Origin: a candidate division WOR-3 bacterium
Lineage (GTDB): Bacteria > Hydrothermota > Tepidihabitantia > SM23-42 > JAOAFX01
Length of the DNA stretch: 48,318 bases
NCBI GenBank assembly: GCA_039802005.1
Contig: JBDRVV010000016.1
Span: 1-48,318, forward strand
Reading direction: 5' to 3'
In this document: positions 43,157 to 48,318 of the stretch, in pieces
How the letters are laid out: each line of letters begins with the position of its first letter
Numbering within the stretch: the first letter of the stretch is position 1
The notes under the pieces: model-generated
The model's input: only the letters and a program-made list of their open reading frames with translations
Database searches by the model: none
What the model was told of the DNA's origin: nothing
Translations under genes and position numbers: made by a program

Positions 43157-43345
43157 ATGAAGAGGGCAATAACATATATCATAATCCTTCTGGTGCTCGG
43201 TGGAATTTTTGGTCTCAGTATGCACCAGAATAGTAATCCTGTTATTGGGTCAGGTCTTGATATAATAACCCCGGCAGTGGCGTTTGCAGATTCGGATACG
43301 GTGAAGGCACCTGCTCCACCGCCACCGCCACCGCCGATTAATTAA
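43157..43345 (+). CDS. Small exported or membrane-anchored peptide with a polyproline tail
   Basis: The 62-aa protein has an AAAAGGAG SD 7 nt before ATG. Residues 4-21 are hydrophobic after a basic MKR start (signal peptide or anchor). An AFA tripeptide at ~42-44 could be a signal-peptidase site, although it is far from the hydrophobic core. The mature form would then be the 18-residue DSDTVKAPAPPPPPPPIN. Seven consecutive prolines would need EF-P for translation. No cysteines and no known bacteriocin or RiPP leader motif are seen. It is the first gene after the sigma-54 promoter and therefore the likely main target of the giant activator. I do not recognise a family; a signal, a surface ligand or a precursor peptide are all possible. 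Confidence 0.75.
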   Translation: MKRAITYIIILLVLGGIFGLSMHQNSNPVIGSGLDIITPAVAFADSDTVKAPAPPPPPPPIN

Positions 43346-43365
43346 TTTAAATAAAGGGGTGTTTT

Positions 43366-43581
43366 ATGGCGCCTGTCCATTTATATGAGATAAAGATGAT
43401 TGATGGTTCAAAATACCGTGGGGAGATTGCATACCGGGATGATAAGATGATTGTATTGAAACTGGCAAATTATGATCGTTCCGAATTTGGCTCAAAGATA
43501 AAATTATTCTATAATGGGATAATGAGCATCCAGGAACTCGGTTGGTGCAAGATAATGCTGAAGCCGGTCCGGGTAGATTGA
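43366..43581 (+). CDS. Small Sm/Hfq-like beta-barrel protein (hypothetical)
   Basis: The 71-aa protein has an AAAGGGGTG SD and follows the polyproline peptide by 20 nt, so it belongs to the same sigma-54 transcript. The pattern of a five-strand barrel is visible: VHLYEIKMIDG, YRGEIAYRDDKMIVLKL, then a short loop and IKLFYNGIMSIQEL. This resembles Hfq/LSm proteins in the placing of the Gly, the Asp in strand 2 and the final hydrophobic strand (compare KHAIST in Hfq). No signal peptide is present. RNA binding is inference only; an SH3-like protein-binding fold is equally possible. Confidence 0.7.
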   Translation: MAPVHLYEIKMIDGSKYRGEIAYRDDKMIVLKLANYDRSEFGSKIKLFYNGIMSIQELGWCKIMLKPVRVD

Positions 43582-43591
43582 TAATGTTTTC

Positions 43592-43620
43592 AAGGGGACT
43601 GCCCTTTCGGGCAGTCCCTT
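43592..43620 (+). terminator. Strong hairpin at the end of the sigma-54 operon (terminator-like)
   Basis: AAGGGGACTGCCC, loop TTTC, GGGCAGTCCCTT: ~11 pairs. No T-run follows on either strand, so it may be a partial terminator or 3'-end stabiliser between the Sm-like gene and the HD-GYP gene rather than a full stop. Confidence 0.55.
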
Positions 43621-43637
43621 AAACAATAAAAATTTAT

Positions 43638-44978
43638 ATGAATGAGATAATAACCATATCGGCGCTATTTTTTCAAATAACTGCAATAGGTATTTCTTTA
43701 TATTATTATAAAAGGATGCCGAATCCTGCATGGATATTGGTTTCAATCGCCTTATTCGTTATGGCAATAAGAGGGTTATTAAACCTGTTCGGATTCAGAC
43801 TTGAGGCACTTGAGGTTTTGATATTAATTATTAGCATATTAATTTTTTTAGGATTTATCTTTGCAAAAAAAATCTTCAAAGAAGTTGATAAAATACTTAA
43901 GTATTTAAAAGGTTTATGGGAGATTGACCGGGTTATAATTTCGGGACTTACACCAAAGAGCATAATCAATGGTGTAAAAAAGGTGATTGCAGACCTATTT
44001 AATTGCGATGCCCTTGGCATTTATATTTTGCATAAACCTGATATGAAATTAATCCCTTATGCAAATCAAAACTTGAATGAAGAATTTCATAAAGAAATGA
44101 TTGAAAATAAAGACGGTCTTCTCTGGAAGGTTGTTAAAGAGAAAAAGAGTATTTTTATTGAAAAATCCAATAAAGACTTTGATTTTCCTAATGTTTTAAA
44201 AAAGGAGAATTGTTCAACCTTCATCGGTGTGCCTCTAATATTGAAGGGAGATCTATTAGGTGCTATAATTTTGCTATCAAATAATAAAACTTATCAGACG
44301 GGCGAGGTAAAAAAATATATTGAGGGTATAAGTCGTCAACTGGTAATAGCAATTGATAAAATACAGACGATAGAAAAGATTAAAGAGATAAATATTGAAT
44401 CAGTATTTGCCCTGGTGCAGGCAATTGAGATGCGCGACCCTTATACCAAAGGACACTCATTGCAGGTTTCAAATCTTGCAGTTGAATTGGCAAAAAAATT
44501 TGAATGTTCTGAGAGAGAATTAGAACTTATAAAATTCGCTGGTTTATTACACGATGTTGGAAAGATTGCGGTTCCAGAAAATATTTTGAATAAGCCATCA
44601 AGTTTGAGTGAATATGAATGGATAATTATGAAAAAGCACCCTATATTTAGTTATGAAATAATTAAACCTATAAAAGGACTGCTGGAGATTGAGAAATGGA
44701 TATTATACCACCATGAAAAATGGGATGGAAGCGGTTATCCAGAAGGATTGAAGGGCAGTGAAATTCCATTCTTTTCACGGATCCTTGCGGTTTGTGATAC
44801 TTATTCAGCAATGCTGAGCAACCGTCCATATAGAAAAAAGCTCACTGACGAGGAGGCAAGGGAAGAAATAAAAAGGTATGCGGGAAAACAATTTGACCCG
44901 GAAATAGTTGAGGTATTTTTAACCCTTCCCAAAGAGTCTTTGATAAAACTTATTGAAAAAACAGTTGACCCTTCATAG
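43638..44978 (+). CDS. Membrane GAF-HD-GYP protein (putative cyclic-dinucleotide phosphodiesterase)
   Basis: The 446-aa protein has three predicted TM helices in ~1-80. A GAF domain follows at ~95-245 (FNCDALGIYIL, GVPLILKGDLLGAIILLS). The HD-GYP domain at ~255-425 has RDPYTKGHSLQVS, LLHDVGKIAVPE, a KKHP motif, HHEKWDGSGYPEGLKG and DTYSAML. The metal-binding HD, HH and GYP residues are intact, so c-di-GMP (or cGAMP) hydrolysis at the inner membrane is plausible. No SD precedes the ATG and only a hairpin separates it from the Sm-like gene, so expression may come from readthrough of the sigma-54 transcript. It shares GAF input with the giant regulator. Confidence 0.92.
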   Translation: MNEIITISALFFQITAIGISLYYYKRMPNPAWILVSIALFVMAIRGLLNLFGFRLEALEVLILIISILIFLGFIFAKKIFKEVDKILKYLKGLWEIDRVIISGLTPKSIINGVKKVIADLFNCDALGIYILHKPDMKLIPYANQNLNEEFHKEMIENKDGLLWKVVKEKKSIFIEKSNKDFDFPNVLKKENCSTFIGVPLILKGDLLGAIILLSNNKTYQTGEVKKYIEGISRQLVIAIDKIQTIEKIKEINIESVFALVQAIEMRDPYTKGHSLQVSNLAVELAKKFECSERELELIKFAGLLHDVGKIAVPENILNKPSSLSEYEWIIMKKHPIFSYEIIKPIKGLLEIEKWILYHHEKWDGSGYPEGLKGSEIPFFSRILAVCDTYSAMLSNRPYRKKLTDEEAREEIKRYAGKQFDPEIVEVFLTLPKESLIKLIEKTVDPS

Positions 44979-44991
44979 ACACTCCCACTTT

Positions 44992-45026
44992 GGGGCTGGG
45001 TTTAGGGGTCCTGTTTCCCCAGCCCC
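44992..45026 (+). terminator. Terminator-like hairpin after the HD-GYP gene
   Basis: GGGGCTGGG and CCCAGCCCC form a perfect 9-bp stem around a 17-nt loop, 14 nt after the stop codon. No T-run follows, so termination efficiency is uncertain. Confidence 0.5.
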
Positions 45027-45034
45027 TGTTCATC

Positions 45035-45062
45035 TTGACTTATTCTTTAAAATGAATATCAT
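45035..45062 (+). promoter_or_regulatory. nfeD operon promoter, leaderless
   Basis: TTGACT (45035-45040), 16-nt spacer, TATCAT (45057-45062). The ATG is 5 nt after the -10, so the start site should coincide with the start codon. Confidence 0.7.
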
Positions 45063-45067
45063 TAATT

Positions 45068-46315
45068 ATGGCAATTTTATTTTCGTTGGTTATACTACAG
45101 ACGAATACAATCTATCTTGGTGAATTGAGTGGGGTCATAAGTCCGGCAAGCAGTGCCTATATACTCCGTGCCATTACGATTGCTGAGGAAAAAAATGCAG
45201 AGTGTCTCATTATAAAACTTGATACACCGGGTGGACTTGATGAATCAATGAGGGAAATAACAAAGAGAATTTTAAATGCGAAAATTCCTGTCGTTATATA
45301 TGTTGCACCCAAGGGGGCAAGGGCTGCATCTGCGGGCGTATTTATTTTATACTCAAGCCATATTGCCGCAATGGCACCGGGAACAAATGTTGGTGCTGCC
45401 CATCCCGTGGGAATGGGAGGAGAAAAAGTTGATAGTGTTATGTCAAATAAGGTGACAAACGATGCTGTGGCATATCTACAATCTCTGGCAAAGGCAAGAA
45501 ATCGCAATGTCCAGTGGGCTGAAAAGGCAGTGCGCGAAAGTGCCTCAATTGATGATGAGACCGCATTGAAGATTGGTGTCTGTGAAATCATTGCAGAAAA
45601 CGAAGAAGAATTGATTAAGAAACTTGATGGCAGAGAGATTAAAATCCATGAACAAACAAAAAAATTGGATACAAAATCTTCCCCGTCCAAAAAACTTTCC
45701 ATGACCTTAAGAGAAAAATTGCTTTTGATACTGACAAATCCAAATATTGCATATATTTTATTATTGCTTGGAATATACGGTTTATTTTTTGAACTTCAGA
45801 ACCCGGGAATGATTTTTCCAGGCGTTGTTGGTGGCATATGTTTAATCCTCGGATTCTACGCCTTACATCTTTTGCCCGTTAATTATGCAGGTCTGGCATT
45901 GATTATATTGAGTGCAATCTTTTTCATCCTTGAAATTTATGTAACATCACATGGATTATTGAGCGTTGGTGGTGTTGTATCACTGATAATTGGTTCTTTG
46001 ATTCTTTTTGAAAGTGACCTGCCGTTTTTAAGGGTATCCTGGGAGGTGATAATGGTCGTTGTCATTATTATTGTCATTTTTGTAGGTATTTTGTTGTTTA
46101 TGGGAATTAAAGCTCAATTCAGAAGACCATCCGCCGGCAAAGAAGGACTTGTTGGTGAAATAGGTATTGCCAGAACTGATATTGATGAAAAAGGAGGAAC
46201 TGCATTTGTCCATGGTGAATGGTGGAATGCAGTGAGCGATAAACCAATAAAAAGGGGAGCAAAAATAAGAGTTCTAAACTCTGAGGGGATGGTGTTAAAG
46301 GTTGAAGAGATTTGA
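45068..46315 (+). CDS. NfeD-family protein with ClpP-like membrane serine protease domain
   Basis: The 415-aa long-form NfeD has a short signal/anchor at 1-14. A ClpP/SppA-like protease domain follows at ~15-190 (IIKLDTPGGLDESM, VVIYVAPKGARAASAGV with the nucleophile Ser, GTNVGAAHPVG). The catalytic Lys is probably in the AEKAVRESASI region. Three to four TM helices lie at ~215-335 (YILLLLGIYGLFFELQNPG, GVVGGICLILGF). A C-terminal OB-fold lies at ~345-415 (GLVGEIGIARTDI, AFVHGEWWNAV). Family knowledge: such proteins partner stomatin/SPFH proteins in inner-membrane quality control. No stomatin gene lies within the window. The start has a leaderless promoter; the stop overlaps the next TTG start. 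Confidence 0.9.
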   Translation: MAILFSLVILQTNTIYLGELSGVISPASSAYILRAITIAEEKNAECLIIKLDTPGGLDESMREITKRILNAKIPVVIYVAPKGARAASAGVFILYSSHIAAMAPGTNVGAAHPVGMGGEKVDSVMSNKVTNDAVAYLQSLAKARNRNVQWAEKAVRESASIDDETALKIGVCEIIAENEEELIKKLDGREIKIHEQTKKLDTKSSPSKKLSMTLREKLLLILTNPNIAYILLLLGIYGLFFELQNPGMIFPGVVGGICLILGFYALHLLPVNYAGLALIILSAIFFILEIYVTSHGLLSVGGVVSLIIGSLILFESDLPFLRVSWEVIMVVVIIIVIFVGILLFMGIKAQFRRPSAGKEGLVGEIGIARTDIDEKGGTAFVHGEWWNAVSDKPIKRGAKIRVLNSEGMVLKVEEI

Positions 46316-47025
46316 TAATTTTCTGTCTTTTAAATATCTTTGAAAATTTTCTCTTTCCGGATTGTGCCCTGAATAACCCAAAATTCAATCCTGCGGATTT
46401 TATTGAACCGAAAGTATTTATATCATTTGGTGGTGATGAAAAATTTGGAATCAATGAGTTACACACCTGGAATGCTGACCTGCAAATCAGACCATTCAGG
46501 TTGAGGCTGAAAACATTAGGTAATGAACTATATCGAGAGAATGCATTAGAACTTTCGGGTGGATTCCTTATCTATAAAACATTGACGGGCGGTATCTCCA
46601 TCGGTCTTTTAAACAACTGGATAAAAGAATATACAAATCGTTTTACATATACAATAAAATTGGGCAGCGTTTATTATCTTTCTAATTTTAAATTTGATTT
46701 TTGTCTTAATAATATAAATTATCCAAAATTTTCTGAAGTTGATTATTTGCCGGTGACTTATGTTTTTGGCTCAAATTACTTTTTAAATAAAGAATTTAAA
46801 CCGTATTTTTACATAATGGGCAAAGAGAAAGAAAAACCATTTTTAAAACCCGGATTATTTATAATGCCAGTAAAGAATTTTGAATGTTTCACTGGATTGA
46901 GTACGGAAAATTTTCTTTTTGAATTCGGTTTAAGAATTCATCTTGGTAGAATCATTCTTGATTATGCGGGAACGAGCCATCGCCAGTTGGGTCTGTCCCA
47001 TTCTTTTTTTGTTAATTTTTTTTGA
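46312..47025 (+). CDS. Predicted outer-membrane beta-barrel-like protein (hypothetical)
   Basis: The protein is 237 aa. The TTG start overlaps the nfeD stop (TTGA), giving tight translational coupling. The N-terminus has a short hydrophobic signal-like stretch (IIFCLLNIFENFLF). The rest alternates aromatic and glycine strands (GGFLIYKTLTGGISIGLL, YTIKLGSVYYLSNF, FGLRIHLGRIILDYAG) and ends in VNFF, a terminal Phe as in many BAM substrates. The layout resembles PorV/PorQ-type or other FCB outer-membrane proteins, but no signature motif is recognised. The gene ends in TGATG, overlapping the next start. It probably acts with the following HhH/barrel protein at the envelope. Confidence 0.7.
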   Translation: MIIFCLLNIFENFLFPDCALNNPKFNPADFIEPKVFISFGGDEKFGINELHTWNADLQIRPFRLRLKTLGNELYRENALELSGGFLIYKTLTGGISIGLLNNWIKEYTNRFTYTIKLGSVYYLSNFKFDFCLNNINYPKFSEVDYLPVTYVFGSNYFLNKEFKPYFYIMGKEKEKPFLKPGLFIMPVKNFECFTGLSTENFLFEFGLRIHLGRIILDYAGTSHRQLGLSHSFFVNFF

Positions 47026-48318
47026 TGTTCGCCTTAATTTTTTTGTTATTTCACACTTTAAATCAGGACTTATTTGAAACCGAACAGGAAAAAGATTTTG
47101 AAACGATATTATTCGAATTAGAAAATTTAAAAAATAATCCAGTTGACCTTAATACGGCAGACTTAAGGGAATTATCAAAAATTCCATTTTTAAAACCTGC
47201 TGATTGTTTAAAGATTATTGGATACAGGGAGAAATTCGGAAGTTTTGAGACAGTTGATGGTCTGCTCAAGATAAAAGGGTTTGATAGAGAATTTGTTGAG
47301 TTGATAAGACCCTATCTAACAGTAAAGACTAAACCTTTTAAATGGCAGGCTGTGCAGAATAGATTGAGGCTCCAAAAGGAATTAGATAAAGTTGGTAGCG
47401 AAGAGTATTATACAAAAAACATATTTGCTATGCAGGATTACAAGATTTTTATTGTCACAGAAAAAGACCCTTATGAATCTTCTTTTCTTGATTACTACAG
47501 CGCGGGCGTTCTGATTGATGAAGGCAAAAGAAAATTTGCCCTGGGGAATTACAACCTTGATTTTGGTTCAGGTATCATTCTTTCTTCAACCGGCACATTC
47601 TTTCAGGGGACTGACTTTAGATTACTAACCCGGGAGCGGGGTATAACACCCTATACTTCAACAATGGAAAATGGTGGATTTTTTGGTGCTGCGCTGACTG
47701 ATACTCTATTCATTAATTATGCGCTTTTCTATTCAAATCAAAAACTTGATGGCAGGATTGATACTTCAGGATATGCAAGGTCTTTTGATCCCTCAGGAAA
47801 CCACACTGATTCAGCATCAAATGCACACAAGGACCGCATCCGCGAAGAGATATTTGGCTATAATATACGCTATATAAAAGATAAAATTCTGTTAGGACAG
47901 ACCACATACTGGTCTGATTATGAACCGTCATTTGTATGTTCTGATTCCACAATTGGTTTTTATGGTAAAAATTATTTTATGACTGGTTTTAATCTGAATT
48001 ATTATGCAGATAGATTTATTCTTTTCGCGGAATTTGCAAGGTCGTTCCAGAATCGCCTGGGCAGTATTTTTGGCTGGGTAGGACTTTTACCCTATAATTT
48101 TGAATTCAATATTGCGGGCAAATATTTCAATCCTGGATACTATGCACCAAAGGGTGCTGAGGCAGATAAAGATTACATTGGCTTATATTTCGATTTAAAT
48201 AATAATTCGCCCATAGTTCATGCAGGAACGACCGTTAATATTTATACCAACAACCAGGCAGATACAAATAGATATGATTTGAAATTTAATCTTGGTAAAA
48301 AAATAGGCTTTACCGATA
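47025..48318 (+). CDS. Helix-hairpin-helix protein with barrel-like C-terminal part (3' partial)
   Basis: ATG 47025 overlaps the preceding stop (TGATG) by one base. The frame stays open to the window end (431 codons seen). A short signal peptide (FALIFLLFHTL) is followed by a ComEA-like helix-hairpin-helix region at ~40-100: VDLNTADLRELSKIPF, then FGSFETVDGLLKIKGF. HhH modules of this type bind DNA backbone. The rest is rich in beta-strand aromatic motifs (ALGNYNLDFGSGIIL, YNIRYIKDKILLGQTTY, YADRFILFAEFA). This HhH-plus-barrel plan is known in FCB-group genomes but has no firm function. Export of an HhH domain suggests envelope DNA binding or uptake (inference). Confidence 0.82.
   Translation, partial: MFALIFLLFHTLNQDLFETEQEKDFETILFELENLKNNPVDLNTADLRELSKIPFLKPADCLKIIGYREKFGSFETVDGLLKIKGFDREFVELIRPYLTVKTKPFKWQAVQNRLRLQKELDKVGSEEYYTKNIFAMQDYKIFIVTEKDPYESSFLDYYSAGVLIDEGKRKFALGNYNLDFGSGIILSSTGTFFQGTDFRLLTRERGITPYTSTMENGGFFGAALTDTLFINYALFYSNQKLDGRIDTSGYARSFDPSGNHTDSASNAHKDRIREEIFGYNIRYIKDKILLGQTTYWSDYEPSFVCSDSTIGFYGKNYFMTGFNLNYYADRFILFAEFARSFQNRLGSIFGWVGLLPYNFEFNIAGKYFNPGYYAPKGAEADKDYIGLYFDLNNNSPIVHAGTTVNIYTNNQADTNRYDLKFNLGKKIGFTD

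Overview
The window is an AT-rich chromosomal segment from what looks like an uncultivated Gram-negative bacterium of the FCB-like lineages; WOR-3/Stahlbacteria-type is my best guess. The reasons are large BNR and FG-GAP surface proteins ending in FlgD-like/type IX-type C-terminal sorting domains, TonB-like and outer-membrane-barrel proteins, B12-binding radical SAM enzymes and a sigma-54 activator. No 16S gene is present, so this placement is inference.

Layout. 1-3.6 kb: a radical SAM/SPASM enzyme truncated by the window edge, a FabH-like ketosynthase and a convergent B12-binding radical SAM enzyme. 3.7-10.7 kb: a consensus promoter drives a tRNA-Met(CAT) followed 8 nt later by a soluble MCP-like/oligopeptide-binding fusion, a 726-aa coiled-coil protein, a YitT-family membrane protein and a TonB-domain lipoprotein. 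10.8-18.6 kb (minus): ileS, a membrane glycosyltransferase-like TPR protein, an RRM RNA-binding protein, ribE/ribD and cysK. 18.8-20.4 kb: an Lgt-like protein with a barrel-like extension. 20.5-33.5 kb (minus): a block of exported surface proteins: two BNR-repeat proteins (one split by an in-frame TGA), a DNRLRE lipoprotein, a 14-repeat FG-GAP protein and a PKD/Ig lipoprotein, with REP-like palindromes between them. 33.9-38.0 kb (minus): an OPT-family transporter overlapping a TPR/BTAD winged-helix regulator. 38.1-48.3 kb (plus): a 1609-aa kinase/ATPase/TPR/GAF/sigma-54-activator protein, then paired enhancer-like sites and a near-perfect -24/-12 promoter in front of a small proline-rich exported peptide and an Sm-like small protein, then a GAF/HD-GYP protein, NfeD, an outer-membrane-like protein and a helix-hairpin-helix barrel protein truncated by the window end.

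Two properties recur across the window. First, promoters are very regular (TTGAC[A/T], 16-nt spacer, TATAAT), and at many genes the -10 box lies only 5-9 nt before the start codon, implying leaderless mRNAs. Other genes, including most of the surface-protein genes, have leaders with Shine-Dalgarno sites. Second, intergenic GTAG-headed palindromes vary with compensatory changes in their stems, which is the pattern of REP elements.

The most promising system is the 38-43.6 kb locus. One polypeptide combines kinase, STAND-like ATPase, TPR, GAF and sigma-54 activator domains. Directly downstream lies a complete candidate sigma-54 control region and a tiny secreted or membrane-anchored polyproline peptide as its apparent target.
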